Shown here: positions 17,501-29,370 of the stretch, one piece after another
How the letters are laid out: every line of letters starts with the position of its first letter
Position numbering within the stretch: the stretch's first letter is position 1
DNA from: Lampris incognitus
Lineage: Eukaryota; Chordata; Actinopteri; Lampriformes; Lampridae
Reading direction: 5' to 3'
Assembly: GCF_029633865.1 (NCBI RefSeq)
Contig: NC_079219.1
Location: 50,503,682-50,567,681 of the forward strand
Length of the DNA: 64,000 nucleotides
The notes under the pieces: model-generated
Told to the model about the DNA's origin: nothing
The model's input: only the letters and a program-made list of their open reading frames with translations
Databases searched by the model: none
Translations under genes and position numbers: made by a program

Positions 17501-19024
17501 CTGATGCTGTCTGTGTTGTGACTTCTCTTATGTACACTATTGTAGTGTTACTATTCGTGGGTTACTAACTTAATCACTAATATATATAAGTACACGGAGA
17601 CGAGGATGCGGCACAAGTCTGATCTTTACAGACGGAGACATCACACGCTACTAGGCTCGACCAGTGTATTACAGAACTCAGTAGTGGTGACAGTACAACA
17701 CAATCGAGCACCGAGTGCTCGATCCAATACACCACAGTCTGGTATGACGGAGGAGTTCTGCGCGCGACTAGACGTTACTATGGCGTGAAGAGTGAGAGTA
17801 TACGTCACACCTCCATAGCCCCCAGTTTGCCGTTTCGGTTAGCGTACGTACACACGTCTGCATCATTACCAAGGCAACCAGTGCAGGTCTCGAACACGCA
17901 CATCCAACCTGATCACCTGCAAGTAGCGATGTGGACAACCAGTCCTGAAGACGGCATTTTAGAAATTCACGAGCTTACTGCATAGCCCAGAGCCCAGAGG
18001 CACACGCGTTCTGCTTGGGGCCCCCAAAACACTTGGGCCGGCCCTGATGTCGGAGGCCAGCACAGTACACGAGCGCATGTTGAGATCAAGGCGTCCACTT
18101 ACCGTTTCTTGGTGTGAGGACAAATTTGGCTCTGTTCTTCATCGGCTTGAAGATCTTGCGCAGCTGCATTTTGGGCGTGTATCCAATTTTGTAAGAATAT
18201 TGGTACCTACCAGGTGTGGAGATACAGACAGCGTTGCTCTTTAAAGGGCTTAAAGGGTCAAAGAGGTTTCAGCCGATTGCTTTTTTGGGTTTGAAATTTA
18301 AACCGGTTCCGAATCTCACCTGTTGAACTGACAGGAGATGGGCAGGGTGAACGGCGCAGCTCTCCTGATGGGTCCAGAGAGTCGTGGTGGGTCATAGCTC
18401 AGGGTATTTAGATAGGCCACCCGGTTGTTGATGATCTGTCATGATGTGATCAACTTAACAAAAACAGGCCATAACAACACAGTTTAATTGGTCATTAAAA
18501 ACGGTTAATAACCTTACCGTAAGGTTATTTCCGCACGAACCGATGTCATGTTCAAAATACAGGTAGTCCTCGGTAGCGCTGGTGGGTTTGCAGGTCCCAA
18601 GTCTCAAACGGGAGGAAAACCGTCCCGAGCCCAGGAGGCTTTTCGGGACCTGCACTCGCATCTGGTTCCCATCACACCAGGTCCTGACACCGGAGGACCC
18701 CCCCGAACCGTTTGTTGGATTCTCAGTTGGATTTGGTAGAAGAATCTTCCTGACTTTCACGGGTATTTGCTCCTTCCCAGAACCGCCTGCAGGAGAGAAG
18801 TTCTCCTTCTTAACCAGCGGCAACCGCGAGTGCAGAAACACGGGGAGCTGGAGGTGCGGCGGGCGCGATGCGGACTGGTCTTTACGCGTCTCTCCGCCAG
18901 CTCTACCGGGGACGTTTCTCGTCACCGCCGTCGTGTCCTTTGACGGCTGAAACCTGGCCAGAGCAGACACCCGTTCCGTGGTCCCCAGTGAGGACAGCAC
19001 CAGTGCAATGAACAGGTACCCCAT
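9653..19024 (-). CDS. Zona pellucida (ZP3-type) egg-coat glycoprotein
   Basis: A secreted structural protein of the egg envelope. Exons on the minus strand are 18518-19024, 18320-18435, 18103-18206, 16440-16614, 15833-15938 and 15480-15568, all with AG/GT borders and matching phases. Two probable C-terminal exons lie at 10926-11020 and 9653-10041. Exon 1 has ATG at 19024 and a signal peptide (MGYLFIALVLSSL), a proline-rich stretch, then the start of ZP-N (WCDGNQMRVQVPKSLLGSG...SCGNNLT). Later exons give LNTLSYDPPRLSGPIRRAAP, CQFNRYQYSYKIGY, YLIGKPMYFQAEGPS, INSCYATLKKSY, CMVESKGGRS and LYMHCTMSVGSSVP. These are typical ZP3-family phrases across ZP-N and ZP-C. Predicted length with all eight exons is 526 residues. 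No transmembrane segment is seen in the acidic C-terminus. I cannot say which teleost zp3 paralogue this is. Confidence 0.88.
10473..10900 (-). mobile_element. tRNA-derived SINE, family A (reverse)
   Basis: Reverse-strand copy of the 7346 unit. Its tail appears as TTTTTCTCCCCAGTTGTAC at 10480 and its head near 10900. It sits between the two probable C-terminal exons of the ZP gene. Confidence 0.7.
10926..11020 (-). CDS. Possible penultimate exon of the ZP3-type gene
   Basis: A 95-nt minus-strand segment with acceptor CAAATTGCAG and a non-classical donor (ATGA/GTAGAC). Phases fit both the 15480 exon and the 9653 exon. It encodes AELEFVGRCDYMIAVPCSCS, which has the cysteine spacing loosely expected after the ZP-C domain. 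The similarity is weak, so it is a candidate only. Confidence 0.4.
11485..12767 (-). mobile_element. RTE-type LINE, 5'-truncated copy with target duplication
   Basis: Encodes the reverse-transcriptase palm (GLHQGSALSPFLFAMVVDRL, catalytic FVDD) and the RTE C-terminal region (RWLGHVWRRDAEYIGRRMLN, KRRRGRPKRRFMDVVREDM). The frame is interrupted by an in-frame TAA near 12546, between LEKA and DRVPREEVW. The 3' end is a (TAG)n tract, read as CTA repeats at 11485-11530. Flanks GATGTCCTCATTCAT (11470) and GATGTCCTAATTCAT (12768) form a 15-bp target duplication with one mismatch. Confidence 0.85.
12917..13250 (+). mobile_element. tRNA-derived SINE, family C variant tail
   Basis: The head is GGCACGGTGGCCCAGTGGTT with B-box GGGTTTGAACCCC. 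The body diverges after TCCTCCCACC into a different 3' part ending ACAACGACAAAATAAAGTGG. It is a sister subfamily of the 9168 copy. Confidence 0.7.
13512..13831. mobile_element. Foldback MITE with ~95-bp terminal inverted repeats
   Basis: The left end TATCTGATATCGCC (13514) matches the right end GGCGATATCAGATA (to 13826). The arms stay alignable for about 95 bases, meeting at CAATCACGTTGTTG and CAACAACGTGATTG. An 11-base direct repeat ATATAGGTGGG flanks the unit (13501-13511 and 13832-13842). No coding capacity. The superfamily is unassigned. Confidence 0.7.
13850..14530. other. Unannotated intronic stretch
   Basis: Lies in the long sixth intron of the ZP gene. I see no exon, RNA gene or clear repeat in it. 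Confidence 0.5.
14537..15095 (-). mobile_element. RTE-type LINE 3' fragment
   Basis: Encodes the same C-terminal region as the 11485 copy (SGWRRVSGVICDRRVPARVK ... GRRKRGRPKRRFMDVVREDM), again with a short (TAG)n end near 14540. Strongly 5'-truncated. Confidence 0.85.
15110..15470. other. Unannotated intronic stretch
   Basis: ZP-gene intron sequence next to the 15480 exon. Nothing recognisable. Confidence 0.5.
16690..17070. repeat. Degenerate ~115-bp tandem repeat (GTGGCCC-rich)
   Basis: Three diverged units each carry a GCGGCACTG / TTCTGGCCC / GAAGTGGCCC / AAATATGGCCCA order, beginning near 16720, 16850 and 16965. They lie in the ZP-gene intron between the 16440 and 18103 exons. Confidence 0.6.
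17170..18040. other. Unannotated intronic stretch
   Basis: Part of the same ZP intron. It contains a C-run near 17468. I see no exon or defined repeat. Confidence 0.5.
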
Positions 19025-19149
19025 CCCCACAACTCCTGGTCAGCGATCTCCTTCAATAGTTTACGTATCAACATAAAGCTCAAGCCTTGCACAAATATTT
19101 TCCAACTTGCTGCACTTTTTGGGGGGGGGGTGTTCTGACAGATTGACAA

Positions 19150-19203
19150 CACCTGGTAGTGAGCAGGCAGCCATCAGACCAGACACAAGCAACCAACCAC
19201 GTG
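19150..19203 (-). promoter_or_regulatory. E-boxes upstream of the ZP start codon
   Basis: CACCTG at 19150-19155 and CACGTG at 19198-19203 lie about 130 and 175 bases upstream of the ZP ATG. FIGLA is known to act through a CANNTG E-box near -200 in zona genes. That these particular boxes function is inferred from position only. No clear TATA box is seen. Confidence 0.35.
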
Positions 19204-20059
19204 TCATGGCCATGGGGTATCGATGGTATGCTAGACTTCCATCCAACCAATCAGTAGGCTACATAAATTCACTGACCACAACACGCCTTCAACCAACGAG
19301 TACAGACTGGGAAGTCTGTTGCGTTGACGGGTTGGAAGGAAAACCTGCATGTAGCTCGATGGTTGTCTGTATCTGCACCCAAACCCTCACCGATACCTTG
19401 AGGGAGGTGGTAGCCAAACTCAAGACAGTCCACTTCCCTTCGGACGAGCCCTGTGTCGTCGGCAAGTCTCGTTTTCTTCGTTTTAGTACACTGCTGCTGT
19501 CTTATACGAGGAAATAAAAACTTTTTTTTAGGATTTGGACTCACGTATGACGTCATGATAGGCTATGTTAAGGAGAAAGTCTGGGTTCGTTACCCAGTCT
19601 GCGTGTTGGCGATGTCTGTTAAAATGTCAACCCTCGTGAGGTGTTCGGGTCAAAAGGACCCAATGTGATTTTTTTTTTGTTAATCAAAGAACGATGAAGT
19701 GAATGTTTATTTTAACCTGAAACTCCGTGGACTTGGCTTATTTTCTGCGAAGAACATGCAGAAGAACACAATTTCGTTGAGTAAACATGCTACCCCCCCC
19801 CCATTCTGATACTGAAGTCACCCAGACCCACATACAGAGAGACCAATATCTTCACTGTAGTGGATTTATAACATAAATCACCACTTGATCACAAAAATGA
19901 ACGACACTTTCATTGTGAAATGTGATCTAGCAGAGCTAAATGACAGACATTAAACATATGTTGTTGTTTGGAGTTGAGATGAGGATGATATGTTAACTGT
20001 TCTACATACATTTTTATTCCTGGATTGCTTTAAAATCCCACCCATGGCGTGGGTTATCT

Positions 20060-20315
20060 TGACTGCACGGTCACCTCACAGCAAGAAGGTCCTGGGTTCG
20101 AGCCCCGAGGTAGTCCAACTTTGGGGGTCGTCCCGGGTCGTCCTCTGTGTGGAGTTTACATGTTCTCCCCGTGTCTGTGTGGGTTTCCTCCGGGGGATCC
20201 GGTTTCCTCCCACAGTCCAAAGACATGTAGGTCAGGTGAATCAGCCATACTAAATTGTCCCTAGGTATGAATGTGTGTGTGTGTGTGTGTGTGTGTGGGG
20301 AGGGGGGGGGTCACT
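20060..20315 (+). mobile_element. tRNA-derived SINE, family C, partial
   Basis: Carries CACCTCACAGCAAGAAGGTC, B-box GGGTTCGAGCCCC and the TCCTCCCACAGTCCAAAGAC body, then breaks off in a (GT)n tract before the tail. Confidence 0.7.
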
Positions 20316-20379
20316 AGGTTTGTCCCTTCTGAGATAGCGTCACGCGTACATTGTGTATTATGGTTATGCGGATTCCGGG

Positions 20380-23300
20380 GTTCCGACAAGAATACGTCTG
20401 ACCACATAAAATACTCCTCCGTCTCCTGCCTCTTTATTTGAGGTTATACTCAAGTAGAAATAGGAGTATACAACAAAACTGGCGACGAGGTAATACGTTC
20501 CCACGTTGTGTTTCTTATTTTCGGTAGAAAGTCCGATTTATACTAGTTTTTCTCGCAGATGTACATCGCGAGACGGCACGAGGACAGTGCTGCTGCTGCG
20601 TGAGGAGGCGGAATCCCCGCGGTGGACAGGAGACGGAAAGAAAGAGGAGGAAAAAGAAGGGTAGTAAGTCAAACGAAATAACAAAAAGAGATAGACAAAG
20701 TGGACTGGTTAAAAAGGAAAAGTAGCATAAAGAAGCATAAGTTTAAGGCTAATTGCTGAAATCGGTGGAAAACAACCGATACTATATGAAAATGGCGGCA
20801 CTAATAGTGTAAACTACTAATAATACACGTTAGTCCCTAGCTAACGGGTCTGACCCTTTAGCCGAGCGGTTAGTGACGTCGCCTTGTGGTGCAGTACACC
20901 CCGTATCGAATCCCGCACCGGGCAAGAAAATAACCGGTTACAATAGGAAACAGGACCATTTGAAGAAAACACAGAGCAGTGGAGCGCATACACCGAAAAG
21001 TTTGAGTACTTTATGCGTGCTAACAAGATTAATGGGGAGGTTGTAGTGTCAACCCTCTTCAGTGTTATGGGAGGAAAACCATTCAACCTACTGCGCAGTT
21101 TAGTGCAACCTGACAAGCCAGGAGAAAAATCATATGACGAAATAGTCCAAATATTGGGAAATCACTACTCTCCTAAGCCACTGATCATCGCAAAGCGGTG
21201 CAGATTCCATAAAAGGAACCAGGAAGAGGGGGAATCTGTTTCACAGTTCGTAGCTGCACTGAAACGGTTATCTGAACATTGTGAATTTGGATGTGCTCGA
21301 TGACACCATACGTGACAGATTGGTGTGTGGCCTACGTTGTGAGTCCATCCAGAAACGACTACTTTCTGAGGCTGAATTGACACTGGAAAAGGCCATAACG
21401 ATAAGCACGTCAGTGGAGATGGCTGCTAGTGAAGCACAGCAACAAAGGGCATCAACACAAGTGCATCAGTTGTCTTATGAGTCCAAGAACAAGGCAGCAG
21501 CTGGCAAGCCATGCTACCGTTGTGGTAAAACAGGGTGCTAGGAATCAGAGTGCTGGTGTAGAGACTTAGACTGCAGACGCTGTGGTAAGAAACGCCATAT
21601 TGAATGTGCCTTTAAAACAGAAAAAAACCCAAACACACAAACAACACATTGAAAAGAAGGAAAGTGGCTTCCACAGAGACAAAAAGAAACACATGAATAA
21701 GATGGAGCACGACCAGGGTGAGCAGAGCAGCTGTGAGTCTGACGATGACACAGTGTGTGTTCTATCTGTGAGAGACTGATGATGGATACTAGGTCACACC
21801 ACTGTTGGAGAACCAAGCAGTGTGGATGCAAGTAGACACAGGCACTAGTGGATCCATGGTATCAGAAGCTGTATAAGGAGAAGCTGCAGCACCTTGCTCT
21901 ACGAATGACAAAGTTGAGATTAAGGACGTACACGGGTGAGGCTGTTCCAGTGTTAGGCGTCGTGGACGTGGCACTGGAACACAACAAACAGAAAATTATT
22001 CTTCCACTCTACATCATTAAAGGAAACTATCCAGCTCTGCTAGGTGGCAGATAGCTGGAAAAGCTCAGACTGAACTGGCAGGATGTGTTCCTGGTTAATG
22101 ACAGAGACACGGGTGCCCTACAGGAGATCTTGGAGAAACACGCCAAGGTTTTTGATGGAGAACTCAGCAGCATGAAAGACATTACAGTTAAGCTGACAGT
22201 CAGTCCAGGAAGCACACCAAAGTGTCTAAAAGCTAGACCTGTCCCGTTTGCCATCAGACCCATGGTAGAAGCAGAGTTAGACAAATTAGTGAAGAGTGGA
22301 GTATTGGAACCAGTGAGAACAAGTGAATTGGCTACACCAATTGTGCCAGTCATGAAAAAGGATGGGTCTCTAAGGATCTGCGGTGATTTTAAAGTCACTG
22401 TGAACCCTGTCTTGACTGCAGAACATTATCCTTCACTCCTCATCAAAGACCTCTTTTCAGGTTTGTCTGGAGAACAGAGGTTTAGTAAGATAGACTTATG
22501 TCTGGCATATCTGCAGATGCATGTGGATCCAGAGTCACAGGAACTGTTGACCATAGTGACACACAAAGGGCTGTACAGGTACCATAGGCTCCCTTTTGGG
22601 ATTACTTCTGCTCCTGCACTGTTCCAAATAGCAATGGCTCAAATTCTGACTGGGCTACCAGGGGTCCAGTGCTATCTGGATGACCTCCTTATCACAAGTC
22701 TAGATGAGGAGTCTCACTTAAGGAACCTGGATGCAACACCACAGAGACTGGAGAATTATGGTCTGAGAGTAAGGAAGAATAAATGTGAGTTTTTCAGATC
22801 TTCTGTTGAGTACCCGGGCCACGTAATTAATTGACAGTAATGGACTCCACAAGGCACCGTCAAAGGTGAAGGCTATTGTGGATGCGCCGTCCCCGAAGAA
22901 TGTGAGTCAACTGAGATCATTCCTTGGCCTGCTGACATACTATGCAAAGTTCATGCCTAACCTAGCCAATAAGCTTGAAGCCACTGCACAAGCTTTTAAA
23001 CAAAAGCAAGATATGGAAGTGGACAGACAAATGTGAGGCAGCTTTCACAGAAGTCAAGTTGGCCCTCCCTGAATCAGAGGCCCTCGCTCATTTTGACCCC
23101 AAACTACCACTTCATTGGCATGTAATGTCTCGCCATATGGTGTAGGTGCAGTAGTGTCACACATTTTACCATCAGTGGAAGAGAGACCAGTTTCCTTCGC
23201 ATCGAGGACCTTGAGCCAGGCAGAAGGCAGGTATGCACAGATTGAGCATGAAGCACTGTCTATAATATTTGGAGTGCGGAAATTCCATCAGTATGTTTTT

Positions 23301-23430
23301 AGCAGGAAATTTACGCTACTGACTGACCATCGACCACTCACCTCTATCTTTGGTCCCCACACTGGCATACCGTCACTGGTAGCCAGTCACGTGCAGAGAT
23401 GGGCTCTGTTATTGTCCACTCACCAGTATA
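20380..23430 (+). mobile_element. Ty3/gypsy LTR-retrotransposon fossil, 3' part missing
   Basis: A decayed element with recognisable gag, a zinc-knuckle area, protease, reverse transcriptase (YLDD catalytic box) and RNase H regions in order. Integrase and a 3' LTR are not seen. It is broken, with several interruptions. The start is approximate because no paired LTR fixes it. It looks older than the element at 50497. Gag resembles that of Mag-like or related gypsy lineages; the clade is uncertain. Confidence 0.8.
20850..20925 (+). repeat. tRNA-like segment in the leader of the gypsy fossil
   Basis: An A-box-like TTTAGCCGAGCGGTTAGTG and a B-box-like GTATCGAATCCCGC are spaced as in a tRNA promoter. 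It lies between the presumed LTR end and gag. It is related to the family B SINE heads elsewhere in the window, so an inserted SINE head is likelier than a functional tRNA gene. Confidence 0.5.
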
Positions 23431-23729
23431 ATTAACGTGTTAATTACCAAAACTTGTTTTGACAATATAGAACTTTTGCCCGAACTAGGGAAAGAGGGTA
23501 GACTACCTCATTTCCCAGACAAAACCTGGGGATTATTATGCCCCAACGCTGTGGGTTAGTCTCTAGACTACAGTGTCAGTCTATCCGGAGGTCGTCTGTC
23601 TCTTCTGGGGTAAGTACGACCTGTGGGTAAGTCAGTCACTGTGTCTCTGGGTAGGGCCTGTATGGGTCCTGGTCTGAGCGAAGTGATGTCTGGCGTAGGC
23701 ACCCCGGCAGGGGTGTCTGGAACTGTATC

Positions 23730-24045
<316 letters not shown>

Positions 24046-24302
24046 ACAAATGGTCCAAAAAGTGACCATCAAACATGGGTTACTTTATCAACTCTTAAAA
24101 GTGCTTGACTCTCTTACAAGTTGATAGCAGAGGTAAGGATGGGTCACTGGTGTGGGTGTAAATTTGGTGTGGGCATATTTGCATGCGTCACAGAGCAGGG
24201 GGGGGTATGATTTCGGCATGCATTAGCTCGCTATATATAATGGTGTGCACCACCATGATGAGTACTGTGACCACACAACGCTACCGACAACAAGAAACAC
24301 TA

Positions 24303-24430
24303 GAATCAGAATCATGTTTACTGGCCATGTAGGTTTTCACTACATGGAATGTGACTCTGGTTTCGTGGCTCTCTCAGTGTACTTAACATAGAATAACAAC
24401 ACTACAACACAACAATCTTCACATATAGAC
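24303..24430 (+). repeat. Dispersed fish repeat (AGAATCAGAATCATG type)
   Basis: Reads AGAATCAGAATCATGTTTAC, then TGGCCATGTAGG and ACATGGAATGTGACTCTGGT. A related copy lies at 40343-40425. I recall this as a common non-autonomous fish repeat but cannot place it in a superfamily. Confidence 0.5.
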
Positions 24431-25090
24431 ACAAAGATGGACTTATACAGGTGAAATAAGAGGGGATAAGGGGCAGTGGTGCAGAGAATATACTAGAGAT
24501 GCTGGAACAGATGATCTCGCCATTGGGTCAACATTGTGAATTTGTTTGAGAATTGGGAACAACTGCCTCAGACGCCGGTGGTTTGATAGTAGCTGTAAGC
24601 AGTGATTAAAGTGGGCCGGAGCTACCCGGATCACGACACCGGCACGTCCCCTCCTCCCCCAAGTCAACCGGAGCTGAGATCCGGCACTCTGTAGACAGGA
24701 GTAATTTCAACCTTTTTGTCACAGTAAAATTGAAAACAAAAAACATGATGCAGCCAATTCACAAGCATTACAAAATAAATCGCAAATAAAGTCGTTCTTC
24801 TATTTTTATACTACTTTACTTTTTCTAAAAGTTTGAATGATATCGCGTCCTCACGTGACCCACACCTGCCTGCTGTGTGGCTTCACCAGACTTGACATCA
24901 GAAGAGACTGGCTTCACACTCACGGGTCAGGGTCAGTTCACCGCACCAGGCAGACAAGACTCGAGAGAGCGTCAACCTGCTACCTGCACTATTATCTTGG
25001 ATTGGGGGGCATAAAGAGTGAGTATCTTCAGTGTATTTCCAATAGTATTTCCAATAGTTTTGTCCAGCTCTGCTGTGGTTTTCATTCAAG
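24430..25090. other. Unannotated intergenic stretch
   Basis: Short open frames only. None shows a domain I recognise. Confidence 0.5.
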
Positions 25091-25415
25091 CAACTAACGT
25101 TAGCGAACGTAACGTTAGCTAGCTAGCTAACTAGCTATCTTCCACCCGGTAACGTTGCTAGCTAGTTGCTGACGTTGCTGGCTAGTTGTTTGAATGCTGC
25201 TAGGCAAGCTAACTGTCGGTAGCGTCCGGTAACATTACCGGTAGCTAGCTAGTTATGTTTGTCCAACCTTAGCTCTGGCCATGCAATATTTTCATTCAAA
25301 TAACTAACTAGCTAGCAAACGTTAGCTACCGGTAGCTATTATTAGCTAACAATGCTAACGTCGGGACTACGGGACCAGTGGTTAGCTAGCCTAACGTTAG
25401 CTAGCTAGCTACCTA
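25090..25415. repeat. GCTA/GTTAGC-rich simple repeat
   Basis: Dense GTTAGCTAGCTAGCTAAC-type and AACGTTAGC words repeat on both strands, with many short palindromes. A shorter tract of the same flavour lies at 33655-33715. Confidence 0.7.
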
Positions 25416-25968
25416 TCACTCCCGCACTTTTGCCCACCTCTCTAATACAGAGATCCCCCACTTACCAAATCCCACTTTAACCCCTGGCTGTAAGTAATTA
25501 TAATGGGATCTTGACTGGGACCAGGACTATATACAAAATGCATGCCCTTTTTCATGACCCTCCCCCCATATGCCCTGACTACACCACCCTAAATCCTTTA
25601 TACACGACACTCACTCTGCAAGAAGAACTGGATGCACAAGTGTTTTTATTTAGAGGGCACCAACATTATACTACTTGGCAATTTGACATTTGATGAAGAA
25701 AAATCCACTTCCATTTGGCTACACCTTAAATGCCATTAGGCAACTCCAGGCTAGGTGCATTTAAAAAACACCCACGCCGTGTAGGTTTTGTGTGCAGTTT
25801 TTCCACTGTGCTGCCCTCAGAAAGTCGAGGCTCTGGTATTATTTCCTCAGAGAAGGTCTCTCTGCTCATGAAACATCTTAATAAGTTCCTTCACCTGCAT
25901 TTCAGAAACATAGCGCAAACTGGTAAAATAATCAGGTATGACAAAAGCCTTTTAATGGCCTCAAGTAT

Positions 25969-26955
25969 CCAGTAGGGGGCAGGAGGGAGCTGCAGGACTA
26001 TTACTGAAGAGTAAAAAGTGTTGTTTTTTTCTGAGTACTTAAACAAGAATAGTGATTCTTGAAGCACTATGTCTGAAACCATGTAGTCTTAACATCCTGT
26101 ATACTCCCCTTGCCTTTACCAAACCCCTAAAATAAAGCAGCTTAGTTTAATTTCAAACCTCAAATCTATTTTGCATGAAGAAACAACCTGTCACTCATTA
26201 CAAGCTTTGTGACTATCTGGGTTTTCCCTCTTCACAGTGCAGAAAGACTGTATTTAATCAGTGGACACCACTCGTTTTTTTTGTTTTTAACTGTCATAAT
26301 TGTTTTTTTGTTTACTAAAGTGAAGGTTTATTATTTGGGGTCCAAGGTGAGGGGGCTGGGGGCCACGCGGTGCAAACGCTCGGATTTCAATTTATTTATT
26401 TTTTTATCATTCTTCCATCGGTGAATGTGGTAATGGAGCATACACCGTTAAAGTTATGCAAGTGAAATTTTCTGGGGAGGTATAGAATGGTGCACACGTT
26501 AGACACCATAAACGACACATGGCCACCAGCAGGTGGCGCTATAATCAAGGTAAGCGTGTTATGGCCAGTAATTCACACGTTGTATGCCGCACATTGAAAA
26601 ACCTGACCGAATTGTGTTTGATAAGAAAAAAAAATTATTGATAAAATTTGAATGATCAAAAAACCCTTCCTGAATTTCGAGATATAGGCCACGCCCATTT
26701 CCAAACGGTTTTTAATTTATTATTTTTTTTGCGTAATATGCAAAACCTACTCATTCGAGCCTCCTAGGCTGTAAGCACGATCTGCACGAGACTTTGCGCA
26801 TGGAATGTATGGACCCTCGTGATCAAAATCTATCAAAAATAATTTTGATGATTCAAAAAATGAGAAAGTCATAAAGGAACAACTTCCTGTAGGTTTCCCA
26901 TGTCCCACTGAGGCTCTGTGCAAAATACGGCGCTAATTTGCCACTAGGTGGCGCT
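25969..26955 (+). promoter_or_regulatory. Three CTCF-like motifs
   Basis: CCAGTAGGGGGCAGG (25969), CCAGCAGGTGGCGCT (26526) and CCACTAGGTGGCGCT (26941) all fit the CTCF core CCASYAGRKGGCRS and have the same orientation. They may instead be parts of a dispersed repeat. Confidence 0.35.
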
Positions 26956-27017
26956 TTTTCACAAAATTGCGAAATATTCAATAAGTATTAAATAAGTAGC
27001 ACACAATCTCAATTTCT

Positions 27018-27019
<2 letters not shown>

Positions 27020-27086
<67 letters not shown>
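27020..27086. repeat. (TG)n microsatellite
   Basis: About 33 TG units. Confidence 0.95.
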
Positions 27087-27089
<3 letters not shown>

Positions 27090-27894
27090 TTTGTGGCATG
27101 AAAATGATTGTATAACTGTCCAAAATACCCTGTACCAAAGGCAATGAGTCGCTTTTTCTAATGTTGTGGTCACTTTAGGAAAAGTCATCACATTTCAAGT
27201 TGAAGAAAGATCCTTTGGGGGTTTTCTCTCCTGTTGAAAATAGCAACACACGGGGCAACACTTGCAGCCAGTGCATTTAGTTAGCATGCCAAAGTGAATG
27301 CACGTTCTCTGCTTGACACCGTTTGTAATTTCATAACACACTTTTTGCATAGCCGTAAACACAACTCGCTGCGTTACACTGTTCGCAGCAAAACTAAACA
27401 TTGGTCTCTACGTTGCTCCGCTATTTTATCAAGTGCCTTTCCTCACTGACACGCGAAAACACTTTTACATAATGAGTTTACTTACAAATCAGAGCTGGAG
27501 CTCTATAAATAGGCCACGTGTAAACATTTGGTTCGGACAACAATGGAGGGCTATTTGGACAAAAGGTAAGAGGGGCGAGAACTAGAGGAGGAGGAAGAGG
27601 AGGAGGAAGGCGTGAAGTAGGACGGGGAGAAGGAGAGGACGGGGAAGAAGAAGGGGAGTCAGGAACACCATAACTGGTGAAATCGGGCTAATGGCGATCC
27701 CAAACTCTGAAGGCCACCAGCCAGAGGAGCCAGCTGAGCCCCGCGCGCCCCACGCCCCCATAAAAATGCGTTCAGTCAATTGCGTAAAAAACCAAACAAA
27801 CCCCCCCCCCCGAAATAATTCATACAATTGTGCTTGCATATCACGATCATGTGTTAGCAATAACACGTAACACCACGCACACACGTTTACATCG

Positions 27895-28018
27895 CACAGC
27901 TGACATGTTTACATGGGGAGTGACGCAAGAGGTCGACGAACATTTTGATGCATCATGTCCGAGAACTGAACTGAGGATGCTACAGCGATGTTAAAACGGT
28001 CTCCCTCTCTGTGTCTCT

Positions 28019-28079
<61 letters not shown>

Positions 28080-28119
28080 TCTCTCTCTCTCTCTCTCGCT
28101 CTCTGTCTGTCTGTCTGTC

Positions 28120-28165
<46 letters not shown>

Positions 28166-28169
28166 GCTC

Positions 28170-28258
<89 letters not shown>

Positions 28259-28265
28259 CTCGCTC

Positions 28266-28341
<76 letters not shown>

Positions 28342-29370
28342 GCTCTCAGGCTGTCTGCATTCATCCAAGTCACACACGCGCGCAGGCCTCGGGGGAAGTG
28401 CGTGCGTGTCTTTACCAAGATGGCTCCCTCTGGCTGTGTCAACGCATTGTCTATGGGGGCGCGCTCTCCGAACAAGCGCTCCCATAGCTCACAAACTAAA
28501 CATCACACAGCTGAGATGTTTACAGTGCGAGTGTCACAAGAAAATGTTGATGCATCGTGTGGGAATCGAGTGAGAATTGACGACAGCGCAGCGATGTGAA
28601 AAACGACAAACATCTGGAAGATTTAGGACCCTATCTTGCGCCCATCTGTGTGCCCATGGGCGTGTTGGTCTTAAAATGAGGCGTGGTCAGGTGCATCGCT
28701 GCCGTTGCTGTCTTCAGGCAGCGGAAAGCCGCTGCTTCACTGAGCAACAAAAACCTGGTGTACAGGCAACGGCGCAGTACTGTGCCGCTATTTAAAGGGC
28801 ACATTATTCAGAGGGAAAGCCGCCCCTACGTAGGCGGGTGCACAACGCGCGCACACTCTGCTTCTTACAGAGTCGCACAAACATGCAAAAGATTGCACCC
28901 GAAACACTGCAATGTGAAAGATTATTGTTGTGTATACCACGATATGTAAGAAGTAAGGGTCAAAATGTAATCCGAGTTTTGGTGGATTCCTGTTGCTCCG
29001 TCTGCTCCCGCGCGTTCACTTCGACCCGCTTCTTCCGCAGGAAACCGTTCAGTTCTCCAACTTGCAACACCCACACGATTAATCAGGAGACTTGGTGCAA
29101 CCGCTTTGCGCTCAGATTATGCGCCATTTATAGCAAATTGGGATTCAGACGCACTGGCGCAACGCGCCAGTGCCGTTGTGTGCAGCATATATGGTCGTGT
29201 AATGTTAGTCTATGGGACGCGCGCCTTCCGAGCAAACACTCATATCTCAGAAACGATAAACTTTAGGTACACTATTTTTCCTGTGTGAGTGGCTCGACAC
29301 GTTTTCCTACGTTTTGATGCAGCATTTGTGCGCGTGCGTGAAAAACTTGCACGCGCAGCGACGAGTTAGA
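27895..29370 (+). repeat. Three diverged copies of a ~110-bp module
   Basis: The order ACATGTTTACA / GTGACNCAAGA / TTTTGATGCATCATG / GCAGCGATGT appears near 27900-27995, 28510-28600 and more weakly 29275-29370. The last two lie in GCGC-rich sequence (28600-29370) that looks like a non-autonomous DNA element. The family is not recognised. Confidence 0.45.
28022..28348. repeat. Compound (TG)n(TC)n(TGTC)n microsatellite
   Basis: A 57-base TG tract, then TC units, then three long TGTC (CTGT) blocks separated by TCTCGCTCTC spacers. Open in every frame only because of its repeat structure. Confidence 0.95.

Noticed and set aside
20850-20925. Functional tRNA gene
   Set aside because: A- and B-box-like motifs exist, but I cannot fold a convincing anticodon arm and acceptor stem, and similar text recurs as a SINE head.
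24837-25097. 86-codon frame near 24.9 kb as a small gene
   Set aside because: No splice support, no recognisable domain, and it runs into GCTA-rich simple repeat.
27988-28599. Long open frames over the TG/TC/TGTC repeat
   Set aside because: They consist of repeat-coded Cys-Val, Leu-Ser and Thr-Asp-Arg-Gln strings in several frames on both strands, with no gene structure.
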